This document shows, one piece after another, positions 1-6,428 of a stretch of DNA of 7,037 bases. The notes beneath the pieces were generated by a model that was not told where the DNA came from, did no database searches, and was given only the letters and a program-made list of their open reading frames with translations. The stretch's first letter is position 1, and each line of letters starts with the position of its first letter. A program made the translations under genes and the position numbers. The stretch lies in the NCBI GenBank assembly GCA_964604565.1, contig CAZRZN010000226.1:1-7037 (forward strand), in the 5' to 3' direction. Source of the stretch: CAZRZN01 sp964604565. GTDB taxonomy: Bacteria > Pseudomonadota > Alphaproteobacteria > Rhodobacterales > Rhodobacteraceae.

Positions 1-1127
1 CCGCCTGCCTTGCCCTTGCCGATGGCACGCTGTTCTACGGGACGGGTTTCGGCGCCACGGGCGAAACGACGGCGGAACTGTGTTTCAACACGGCCATGTC
101 GGGGTATCAGGAAATCATGACGGACCCGTCCTATGCCGGACAGATCGTCACCTTCACCTTTCCGCATATCGGCAATGTCGGCGTGAACCCGGACGATGAC
201 GAAACCGGCGATCCGGTGGCCGCTGGCATGGTGGTCAAATGGATGCCGACGCAAAGCGCGAACTGGCGCGCCACGCAGGAACTCTCGGACTGGCTGGCCG
301 CGCGCGGACGGATCGCCATCGGCGGTGTGGACACCCGCCGCCTGACCCGTGCCATTCGCCGGCAGGGCGCGCCGCATGTCGCCCTTGCCCACGACCCGGA
401 CGGCAATTTCGACACCGCGGCGCTGGTCGAGGCGGCCCGCGCCTTTCCCGGCCTCGAAGGGCTGGATCTCGCGCTCGACGTGACCTGCGCACAAAGCTAT
501 CGCTGGGATGAGATGCGGTGGGCATGGCCCGAAGGATACAAGCCGCAGACGCAGGCGCGCCACAAGGTTGTCGCAATCGACTACGGCGCCAAGCGCAACA
601 TCTTGCGGTGTCTCGCGTCGGCCGGCTGCGACGTGACCGTGCTGCCGGCCACGGCGACCTATGACGACGTGATGGCGCAGCAGCCAGATGGGGTCTTTCT
701 GTCCAACGGCCCCGGCGATCCGGCCGCGACCGGCGCCTACGCCGTCCCGATGATCCGGGCCCTGCTGGATCGCACGCCCCTGCCGGTCTTCGGGATCTGC
801 CTCGGGCACCAGATGCTTGCGCTCGCGGTCGGCGCGCGGACCATCAAGATGAACCATGGCCATCACGGCGCAAACCATCCGGTCAAGGATATCGGCACCG
901 GCAAGGTCGAGATCACGTCGATGAACCATGGCTTCGCCGTTGACAGCCAGACCCTGCCGGAGGGCGTTCTGGAAACCCATATCTCGCTTTTTGACGGGTC
1001 AAACTGCGGCATCCGTCTGGCAGGCCGCCCGGTATTCTCGGTTCAGCACCATCCGGAGGCAAGCCCCGGCCCGCAGGACAGTTTCTACCTGTTCGAACGG
1101 TTCGCCGCCTCGATGGACGCGGCCTGA
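1..1127 (+). CDS. carA: Carbamoyl-phosphate synthase small (glutaminase) subunit, 5'-truncated by window edge
   Basis: CarA hydrolyses glutamine and passes ammonia to CarB for carbamoyl phosphate, the precursor of pyrimidines and arginine, in the cytoplasm. The frame is open from base 3 with no start codon before the edge. The internal ATG at 96 is not the start, because conserved CarA sequence (LADGTLFYG, FGATGET) is readable upstream of it. About 374 residues are present, so probably only 10-15 are missing. The N-terminal small-chain domain includes GYQEIMTDPSYAGQIV and GVDTRRLTR. The C-terminal class I glutamine amidotransferase domain shows SNGPGDP, the nucleophile in GICLGHQM (Cys codon 798-800), and QHHPEASPGP with catalytic His (1050-1052) and Glu (1056-1058). 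All triad residues are intact. carB is not next to it; the following gene is unrelated. Confidence 0.97.
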   Translation, partial: ACLALADGTLFYGTGFGATGETTAELCFNTAMSGYQEIMTDPSYAGQIVTFTFPHIGNVGVNPDDDETGDPVAAGMVVKWMPTQSANWRATQELSDWLAARGRIAIGGVDTRRLTRAIRRQGAPHVALAHDPDGNFDTAALVEAARAFPGLEGLDLALDVTCAQSYRWDEMRWAWPEGYKPQTQARHKVVAIDYGAKRNILRCLASAGCDVTVLPATATYDDVMAQQPDGVFLSNGPGDPAATGAYAVPMIRALLDRTPLPVFGICLGHQMLALAVGARTIKMNHGHHGANHPVKDIGTGKVEITSMNHGFAVDSQTLPEGVLETHISLFDGSNCGIRLAGRPVFSVQHHPEASPGPQDSFYLFERFAASMDAA

Positions 1128-1138
1128 CACCCGGCCCG

Positions 1139-1161
1139 CTGGCTGCCGCGCAGGCAGTCAG
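1139..1161 (+). terminator. Hairpin just after carA, possible terminator without a U-tract
   Basis: A 9-bp stem (CTGGCTGCC, loop GCGCA, GGCAGTCAG, with one G-U pair) begins 12 bases after the carA stop codon. The position fits a 3'-end structure of the carA transcript. No run of T follows, so it is not a canonical intrinsic terminator. It could instead stabilise the 3' end or act with Rho. Confidence 0.4.
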
Positions 1162-1241
1162 ACTGCGTCTCCGGACCCGCAGGAAACAGATCCGCGCGTG
1201 ACGGACGGGGCAGCTGCGTCAGGCGGGCGCCCCATACGCGA

Positions 1242-1257
1242 TTAACGCTTCGTTTAC
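1242..1257 (+). promoter_or_regulatory. Candidate CtrA-binding box upstream of the glycosyltransferase
   Basis: TTAACGCTTCGTTTAC reads as TTAA-N7-TTTAC, one mismatch from the CtrA consensus TTAA-N7-TTAAC known in alphaproteobacteria. It ends 46 bases before the glycosyltransferase start codon, a sensible place for a promoter-proximal site. The gap 1128-1303 is otherwise GC-rich and becomes AT-richer from here on. I could not pick a convincing -35/-10 pair. CtrA control is inference from the motif alone. Confidence 0.35.
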
Positions 1258-1303
1258 CAAAGCTGTGTCAACATCCGGTTAACGGTCACACACGGAATGA
1301 GGT

Positions 1304-3190
1304 ATGTCGGAGCATCGTCTCCCCTTTGCCGATGCCACATTGGCGCAGGCCCGGGCCCGTCGCGGCCAACCTGTCAGTCGCATTCTGATGGAGGACGGGC
1401 GGGTCGCGCCAAGCGCCATGCTGGGCGCCATGGCGGAGGCCACGCGGCTTGGCCAGACCGTGGCGCAGGTCGTCGTCGCCGAGGCCATCGCCTCCCGCGA
1501 GGAAGTGCTGGAGGCGCAGGCGCAGCATTTCGCCGCGCTGATCCTGCGCCGCCGGGACACGCCGCCCGACCCTGCCCTCATCGACCTCCTGCCGGCGGAG
1601 TTCTGTCTGAAACATGGCGTTCTGCCTTGGATGCAGGTGGGCGACACGCTGATGCTGGCCACGTCCCGGCCGGACGACTTTCCGGACCTTCTGCCGCTGC
1701 TGCCCTCCGACAGCGGCCCCGTTGTCATGGCGCTGGCCCTCGAGTCCGAGATCCACCACATCCTGTCGGCCCGTGCGGGCAGCGCGCTGGCAGAGGCGGC
1801 GGAAACCTGGCTGCCTGCCGAAGACAGCTGCCGCGAATTGAACGATGTGCCCTCCACGCAGCGTTTCCTCGCATATCTGGCGGGCGTGGCCTGCGTCGCG
1901 CTTCTGGCCCTTGCGCCCCAGGCGCTGTTCGGTGCGGCGCTTGCCCTCGCGCTCGGATCGCTGGTCCTGTCGCAGGGCATGAAGCTTGTCGCCCTTGCCG
2001 CCCTGCCGCGCCGCGTCGATCCGGCTCCGGCGCGGTTGCCGGATCCGCCGCCCCTGATGTCCATCCTCGTGCCCTTGTTTCATGAGGAAGACATCGCAGA
2101 GACGCTGGTGAAACGCCTCTCGCAATCAATCTATCCCAAGGCCCTGCTGGACGTGGTCCTTGTGCTGGAGGCGGAGGACACCAGAACCCGGACCACGCTT
2201 GCCCGGACGGATCTGCCGCCCTGGATGCGCACCGTCACCGTGCCGCCGGGGCGGATCACCACCAAACCGCGCGCCCTGAATTATGCCTTCCGCTTCACGC
2301 GGGGCGAGATCGTCGGGATCTACGACGCCGAGGATGCCCCGGCCCCGGACCAGCTTGTTCGCGTCGCCGAGCATTTCGCGCAGGCCCCGGCGGATGTCGG
2401 CTGCGTGCAGGGGGTTCTGGACTATTACAATCCTCGCGCAAACTGGCTGTCACGCTGTTTCACCATCGAATATGCCAGCTGGTTCCGCGTCCTGCTGCCC
2501 GGACTCGCACGGTTGAACCTCGTCGTTCCGCTGGGCGGCACCACCGTTTTCTTTCGCCGCGAGGTTCTTGAACGGGTCTGTGGCTGGGACGCGCACAACG
2601 TGACGGAGGACGCCGATCTTGGCGTCCGGCTGGCGCGTCACGGCTACCGGACGGAACTGATCCCCTCGGTCACGCGCGAGGAGGCCAACAACCGGTTCTG
2701 GCCATGGATCCGGCAACGCTCCCGCTGGCTCAAGGGGTATGGGATCACATGGTGGGTCCACTCCCGTCGCCCGGCAAGACTGTGGCGCGATCTGGGGCCA
2801 CGCCGGTTCGGCGCGTTCCAGATCCTGTTCCTGACGACGCTGATCCAGTTCGCGCTGGCGCCGGTGCTCTGGTCCTTCTGGCTTATTCTGGCGGGACTTC
2901 CGCATCCACTGGACCCCCATCTCAGCCGCCCGGTGGTCCTGGGCCTCACGGCAGTCTTTCTCAGCGCCGAGGCGGTTTCCATCGTCGTTGGGTTAGCGGC
3001 GCTGGCGCGCAGTCCGCATCGGCGCCTGTTCCTCTGGGTGCCGACCCTGTTTGCCTATTTCCCGCTTGGCACCGTGGCGATCTACAAGGCGCTGTGGGAA
3101 ACGCTGCGCAATCCGTTCTATTGGGACAAGACGCAGCATGGCCGCTCCGGCCCGGACAGCCCGGAGGCAGAGCGACCGCCCGAAGGCTGA
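1304..3190 (+). CDS. Membrane GT2-family glycosyltransferase with N-terminal GspE/MshE-like domain
   Basis: This is probably an inner-membrane processive polysaccharide synthase that adds sugars from nucleotide donors; sugar and product are unknown. Residues about 8-155 resemble the GspE/MshE N-terminal domain: a GRV-type turn in RILMEDGRVAPSAML (27-40) and a second, weaker RLG-containing copy (48-75). Two hydrophobic segments (about 188-232) lead to the GT2 core, with VPLFHEED (256-263), LEAED (288-292), the donor/metal motif DAED (341-344), TED (434-436) and the acceptor-side motif RQRSRW (470-475), the QxxRW signature of BcsA-like enzymes. Membrane helices follow at about 503-530, 544-566 and 575-597, then NPFYWDKTQHG near the end. 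There is no PilZ domain. The 1304 start keeps the whole N-terminal domain; GGA at 1294-1296 is a weak ribosome site. No co-polymerase or export gene is adjacent. The GT2 call is firm; any polymer name would be a guess. Confidence 0.9.
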   Translation: MSEHRLPFADATLAQARARRGQPVSRILMEDGRVAPSAMLGAMAEATRLGQTVAQVVVAEAIASREEVLEAQAQHFAALILRRRDTPPDPALIDLLPAEFCLKHGVLPWMQVGDTLMLATSRPDDFPDLLPLLPSDSGPVVMALALESEIHHILSARAGSALAEAAETWLPAEDSCRELNDVPSTQRFLAYLAGVACVALLALAPQALFGAALALALGSLVLSQGMKLVALAALPRRVDPAPARLPDPPPLMSILVPLFHEEDIAETLVKRLSQSIYPKALLDVVLVLEAEDTRTRTTLARTDLPPWMRTVTVPPGRITTKPRALNYAFRFTRGEIVGIYDAEDAPAPDQLVRVAEHFAQAPADVGCVQGVLDYYNPRANWLSRCFTIEYASWFRVLLPGLARLNLVVPLGGTTVFFRREVLERVCGWDAHNVTEDADLGVRLARHGYRTELIPSVTREEANNRFWPWIRQRSRWLKGYGITWWVHSRRPARLWRDLGPRRFGAFQILFLTTLIQFALAPVLWSFWLILAGLPHPLDPHLSRPVVLGLTAVFLSAEAVSIVVGLAALARSPHRRLFLWVPTLFAYFPLGTVAIYKALWETLRNPFYWDKTQHGRSGPDSPEAERPPEG

Positions 3191-3315
3191 GAACCGGCGC
3201 GAAAGACGCAGCGAATCCACGCGCCGCCACGGTTCTGCGCGCGCGGCCCCCCCCGGAACGGGGCCTGTTGCGGACAGCGGGCGCGGCACTGTCAGGGCGC
3301 CGGGAACGGATCCGC

Positions 3316-3966
3316 TCAGACCGACAGATGCTCTTGGTTGTCCTGCTTCAGCCGCGTGATGAACGCGACCGAGATATGGTCGCGCAGCGCGCGATAGGCC
3401 GCCTCCTCGTCACGTTTCGAAATCGCGTTGACGATCGACAGATGCTCACCCAGCGCGATCTTTCCCCGGCCCTGCGCCGCCAGAGAGGTCGTCGCCATCA
3501 AGGCCATGGACCGATAGACCAGATCGAGTTGCTGCACGAGGTAGCGATTGTGGGACGCCAGATGCACCATCCGGTGAAACCGCCGGTTGGCCCGCGCCAT
3601 GGCGGTCGGATCGTCCAGCAGCGCGCGGTCATCCTCGATCATGTCGAACAGGACCTTGACCTCTTCCTCGGTGGCATGACGCGCCGCAAGCCGGGCGGCC
3701 AGCCCCTCCAGCTCGGACCGGACGGCATAAAGCTCGGCCATCTGGTTGTGATCCAGCGAGGCCACGATCAGCGACCGGCCGTCGCGCGCCAGCAGCGACT
3801 GCGTCTCCAGCCGCTGCAACGCCTCGCGAATCGGCGTGCGCGAGACACCGAACCGGTCCGCCAGCTCGCTTTCCACCAGGCGATCCCCGGGACGGTAGAT
3901 GCCTGAATCGATCGCGTCGAGGATCATCGAGTAGGCATCCCGCTGTGCCGGTTTCACCTGAGCCAT
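3316..3966 (-). CDS. GntR-family transcriptional regulator, FCD subfamily
   Basis: This 216-aa DNA-binding regulator has the usual length for FadR/FCD-type GntR proteins, which bind DNA as dimers and respond to small carboxylates or sugar acids. Residues about 8-72 are the winged helix: GIYRPGDRLVESELADRFGV, then SRTPIREALQRLE, a near-perfect GntR recognition-helix signature. Residues about 78-205 form the FCD ligand domain, with putative metal ligands Asn127/His131 (ANRRFH), His175 (GEHLSI) and His197 (RDHISV). The first ligand is often Asp; Asn also occurs. GGGAGA (3972-3977) lies five bases before the ATG. It is transcribed divergently from the HAD gene and converges on the glycosyltransferase. 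The effector is unknown. Autoregulation is possible (see the palindrome at 3981-3990), and the divergent HAD gene is the other natural candidate target. Confidence 0.92.
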   Translation of the reverse strand: MAQVKPAQRDAYSMILDAIDSGIYRPGDRLVESELADRFGVSRTPIREALQRLETQSLLARDGRSLIVASLDHNQMAELYAVRSELEGLAARLAARHATEEEVKVLFDMIEDDRALLDDPTAMARANRRFHRMVHLASHNRYLVQQLDLVYRSMALMATTSLAAQGRGKIALGEHLSIVNAISKRDEEAAYRALRDHISVAFITRLKQDNQEHLSV

Positions 3967-3980
3967 TCACATCTCCCGTT

Positions 3981-3990
3981 CGGTCCACCG
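3981..3990. promoter_or_regulatory. Short palindrome, possible GntR operator
   Basis: CGGT-CC-ACCG is a perfect 4+4 inverted repeat of the GT-Nx-AC type bound by FCD-type GntR proteins (FadR sites read TGGT-N3-ACCA). It lies 15 bases upstream of the regulator's start codon and would cover the transcription start of the promoter proposed at 3995-4024. Such short palindromes also arise by chance in GC-rich DNA. Confidence 0.3.
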
Positions 3991-3994
3991 CGCC

Positions 3995-4024
3995 AAGATA
4001 GACGCTGGACATAGGTCGGTTCAA
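3995..4024 (-). promoter_or_regulatory. Candidate sigma-70-type promoter of the GntR gene
   Basis: On the minus strand TTGAAC (4019-4024) and TATCTT (3995-4000) are separated by 18 bases, each matching four of six consensus positions. This would start transcription near 3988 and leave a leader of roughly 20 bases. It is a by-eye match and could be fortuitous. Confidence 0.35.
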
Positions 4025-4072
4025 GCGCCACAAATCGAGTGTTGTTCCGTGTCTCCTGAACCAGGGCTTTTC

Positions 4073-4738
4073 ATGACTGACGGTTTCTCCTCTGCCTTCC
4101 GGCACGTCCGCGGCTGGGTCTTTGATCTGGACAACACGCTCTATTCCCCGGCGGTCCGGCTTTTCGACCAGATCGAAACCCGGATGACCGACTACATGAT
4201 GCGGGCCACAGGCCGCGACCGGGAGGAGGCCGAAAGACTGCGCAAGACCTACTGGGCGGATTACGGCACGACGCTGGCGGGCCTGATGACCCATCACGCT
4301 GTCGACCCGGAGGATTACCTGCATGACGTGCATGACATCTCCTTCGATGCCCTGTCGCCCGATCCGCATCTGGCAAGCCTGATCGCCGACCTGCCCGGGC
4401 GCAAGATCGTCTACACCAACGGCAGCGCCCCCTATGCGGCAAAGGTGCTGGCCGCGCGCGGGCTGGAGCAGGCCTTTGATGCGATCTACGGCGTCGAACA
4501 TGCCGACTACGCCCCCAAGCCCCGGGCCGAAGCCTTTGACAGGATCTTTGCGCTGGACGGGCTGGATCCGGCAGGTGCCGCCATGTTCGAGGACGATCCG
4601 CGCAACCTGGCTGCACCGCATGCCCTTGGGATGCAGACCGTCCATGTCGCCCCGGATCCGGAACCGGCCGCGCATATCCATCACCACACGGACGACCTCT
4701 CGGGATTTCTGCAACGCCTCCCGAAACTCCGGTTCTGA
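4073..4738 (+). CDS. HAD-superfamily hydrolase, pyrimidine 5'-nucleotidase-like
   Basis: This cytoplasmic 221-aa phosphatase resembles the pyrimidine 5'-nucleotidase (SDT1/PPN-like) branch of the HAD family, which dephosphorylates UMP, CMP or related nucleotides. All four HAD motifs are visible: I, VFDLDNTLY with nucleophile Asp and acid/base Asp (about residues 16-24); II, VYTNGS; III, the Lys of PKPRAEAF; IV, FEDDPRN. A helical cap lies between I and II (MTDYMMRATG to HDISFDAL). The C-terminus carries HIHHHTDDL. I chose ATG 4073 because AGGG (4063-4066) sits six bases before it and residues upstream add nothing conserved; an in-frame GTG at 4049 would add eight residues but has a poor ribosome site. 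The gene is divergent from the GntR gene. The family call is strong, the exact substrate is not determined. Confidence 0.9.
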   Translation: MTDGFSSAFRHVRGWVFDLDNTLYSPAVRLFDQIETRMTDYMMRATGRDREEAERLRKTYWADYGTTLAGLMTHHAVDPEDYLHDVHDISFDALSPDPHLASLIADLPGRKIVYTNGSAPYAAKVLAARGLEQAFDAIYGVEHADYAPKPRAEAFDRIFALDGLDPAGAAMFEDDPRNLAAPHALGMQTVHVAPDPEPAAHIHHHTDDLSGFLQRLPKLRF

Positions 4739-4801
4739 TCCCTTCGGTTCTTTCGACCTCCGATAGCCAAGATATATGCCAGATGCGTCATTTTGCACCT
4801 T

Positions 4802-4831
4802 TTGATGCGGGCGCCCGATCTTACCTATAGC
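4802..4831 (+). promoter_or_regulatory. Possible promoter of the small membrane protein gene
   Basis: TTGATG (4802-4807) and TATAGC (4826-4831) are 18 bases apart, each four of six to consensus. They lie in a locally AT-richer spacer (4739-4853) that otherwise holds nothing I can identify. Weak by-eye evidence only. Confidence 0.25.
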
Positions 4832-4853
4832 GCGTATAGAGGGAGCCGCCATC

Positions 4854-5060
4854 ATGACCGCCGCAGACACGCCATCCACCCGCGCACACCGCACCGCACC
4901 GATCTCGGCGGAACAGGGCGCCCATCTCATCATTCTCGGCCTGCTGGCTGTTCTGGCCACCATGACGACCGTTTTCGGCCTGCCGGGTCTGGCGATGACG
5001 GCTCTGGCGCTGGTGCCTGTGATATTCGTGGTGCTCTTGCTGATCACCGTCGGCAAATGA
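4854..5060 (+). CDS. Small two-helix membrane protein, function unknown
   Basis: This 68-aa protein belongs to no family I recognise. A polar N-terminus of about 22 residues, rich in Thr, Ala, Arg and His, precedes two hydrophobic stretches (about 23-40 and 46-66) separated by a GLPG turn, ending in ITVGK. It is therefore predicted to be a helical hairpin in the inner membrane, with no signal-peptidase site evident. AGGGAG (4840-4845) lies eight bases before the ATG, which supports real translation, and a weak promoter can be drawn upstream. It precedes the UbiH-like gene on the same strand with a 96-base gap containing a tandem duplication. A link to the membrane-bound ubiquinone pathway is only positional. 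Confidence 0.75.
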   Translation: MTAADTPSTRAHRTAPISAEQGAHLIILGLLAVLATMTTVFGLPGLAMTALALVPVIFVVLLLITVGK

Positions 5061-5074
5061 TCCCTCTGGCCGCA

Positions 5075-5150
5075 TGTCCCGCGGCACGCTAGATCCCGGT
5101 CAAAGACGGCTGCTTGTCCCGCGCCACGCGGAAGCCCGGTCAAAGGAGGC
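5075..5150 (+). repeat. Imperfect tandem duplication, 40-bp period, in the ubiH-like leader
   Basis: Two 36-base units (5075-5110 and 5115-5150) match at 29 positions. Both begin TGTCCCGCG, share CACGC, and contain CCCGGTCAAAG near the end. The second unit carries the working ribosome site AAAGGAGG; the first has AAAGACGG at the same place. The units sit entirely in the gap between the small membrane protein and the hydroxylase gene. Confidence 0.8.
5144..5149 (+). promoter_or_regulatory. Strong ribosome binding site of the UbiH-like gene
   Basis: AGGAGG lies seven bases before ATG 5157, a near-ideal Shine-Dalgarno. It fixes the start of the hydroxylase and is part of the second repeat unit. 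Confidence 0.85.
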
Positions 5151-5156
5151 AGGACC

Positions 5157-6350
5157 ATGGACTATGACATCGTGATTTCCGGCGGGGGCATCGCGGGGCT
5201 GACAGCCGCCGCCGCGTTTTCCGGCGCCGGGTTCTCCACGCTCTGCCTCGACCCCGCCCCGCCGATCACCGACCGCGACACCGAGGGCGCGGACCTGCGC
5301 ACCACCGCCTTCCTGCAACCGGCCAAGGCCTTCATGGAGGACATCGGCCTCTGGCCGCAACTGGCTGCCCATGCAACGCCGCTTCAGATCATGCGCATCG
5401 TCGACGCCGGCGGGCCCCTGCCCGAACCGCGCGTGACCAAGGATTTCGATGCCGCGGACATCTCGGATCAGCCCTTTGGCTGGAACCTGCCGAACTGGCT
5501 GCTGCGGCGCGAGATCGCCGCATGGCTCGATGCGCTCCAAAATGTCGACTTCAGGCCCGGCACCGGGACAACCGGTCTTTTCACGCGGGAGGGCGAGGCC
5601 CGCGTCACCCTGTCCGACGGCAGCCGCGTGCGCTGCCGTCTCGTGGTGGCGGCGGACGGGCGCGCCTCCCCGATGCGCGCGGCGGCCGGGATCTCCCACC
5701 GCACCACCCGTTTCGGGCAAAAGGCGCTGGCCTTCGCCGTCACCCACCCGATCCCGCATGAAAACGTCTCCACCGAGATCCACCGGACAGGCGGGCCCTT
5801 CACGCTGGTCCCGCTGCCGGATCAGGACGGGCGGCCCTGCTCCGCCGTCGTCTGGATGGAGGACGGACCCAAGGCCCAACGCCTTCACGACATGGATGTC
5901 GACAAGTTCGAGGCCGAGATGTCCAACCGCTCCGGCCATCTGTTCGGACCGCTCAAACTGGCGTCGCGCCGCAGCATCTGGCCCATCATCGCGCAGGAGG
6001 CGGACCGTCTGTCCGCACAGCGCGTGGCACTGATCGCCGAGGCGGCCCATGTGCTGCCGCCGATCGGCGCACAGGGCCTCAACATGAGCCTCAAGGACAT
6101 CGCGACCCTGCGCGATCTCGCCATCGCGCGCCCGGACGGGCTCGGCGATGTGGAAATGTTGTCCGCCTATCACCGCGCCCGCATCGCGGATGTCCGGGCG
6201 CGGGTTGCCGGGATCACCGCTCTCAACCGGATCTCGCAACTCTCGGCGGCGCCCCTCCGCGACATCCGCGCGCGCGGGCTGGACGCGCTCTACAGCGCAA
6301 GGCCGGTGCGCACCTCCCTGATGCGCCTCGGCCTCGGCGCCAGCGGCTGA
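5157..6350 (+). CDS. UbiH/UbiF-family FAD-dependent ubiquinone-pathway hydroxylase
   Basis: This 397-aa flavoprotein monooxygenase belongs to the family that uses O2 and a reductant to hydroxylate the aromatic ring of ubiquinone intermediates at the inner membrane. The length is typical. It starts with a Rossmann dinucleotide motif GGGIAG (9-14), has the DG motif in AADGRASPMR (165-174), and a C-terminal block AEAAHVLPPIGAQGLNMSL (294-312) that matches the family signature around His298. The usual GD before AAH is replaced by AE, a change I believe is shared by alphaproteobacterial relatives. ATG 5157 is fixed by a strong AGGAGG. Family members differ in which ring carbon they modify (UbiH, UbiI, UbiF, UbiL, UbiM), and this cannot be told by eye, so no symbol is given. 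Confidence 0.9.
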   Translation: MDYDIVISGGGIAGLTAAAAFSGAGFSTLCLDPAPPITDRDTEGADLRTTAFLQPAKAFMEDIGLWPQLAAHATPLQIMRIVDAGGPLPEPRVTKDFDAADISDQPFGWNLPNWLLRREIAAWLDALQNVDFRPGTGTTGLFTREGEARVTLSDGSRVRCRLVVAADGRASPMRAAAGISHRTTRFGQKALAFAVTHPIPHENVSTEIHRTGGPFTLVPLPDQDGRPCSAVVWMEDGPKAQRLHDMDVDKFEAEMSNRSGHLFGPLKLASRRSIWPIIAQEADRLSAQRVALIAEAAHVLPPIGAQGLNMSLKDIATLRDLAIARPDGLGDVEMLSAYHRARIADVRARVAGITALNRISQLSAAPLRDIRARGLDALYSARPVRTSLMRLGLGASG

Positions 6351-6428
6351 CGCGCCGCCCGGACAGCCCTGCGCCGCCCACACGGACCTCATGCCGCAGG
6401 AGCGCACCCCTGCCTTTTCTTCGGGCGT

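Noticed and set aside
96..98. ATG at 96 as the carA start codon
   Set aside because: Conserved CarA residues are encoded in frame upstream from base 3, so the true start lies outside the window.
1279..2129. Several long open frames on both strands over the first half of the glycosyltransferase
   Set aside because: The frame starting at 1304 continues uninterrupted for 628 codons into the GT2 core. The others are low-complexity Arg/Ala/Gly-rich shadows.
2704..3906. Plus-strand open frame (about 400 codons) crossing from the glycosyltransferase into the GntR region
   Set aside because: It runs out of frame through the glycosyltransferase and antisense through GntR, with no domain or ribosome site. 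It is not a fusion.
5069..5085. Possible terminator hairpin GCCGC/GCGGC after the small membrane protein
   Set aside because: Only five base pairs, no T-run, and half of it is explained by the tandem repeat unit.
3629..5158. Long minus-strand open frame (about 509 codons) across the GntR and HAD genes
   Set aside because: Its translation is Arg/Pro/Gly-rich with no domain. It overlaps two well-supported genes, running antisense to the HAD gene and out of frame within the GntR gene. Typical shadow frame of GC-rich DNA.
5100..6407. Minus-strand open frame (about 435 codons) opposite the UbiH-like gene
   Set aside because: Antisense shadow of a gene with clear FAD motifs and a strong ribosome site; the predicted protein shows no recognisable motif.
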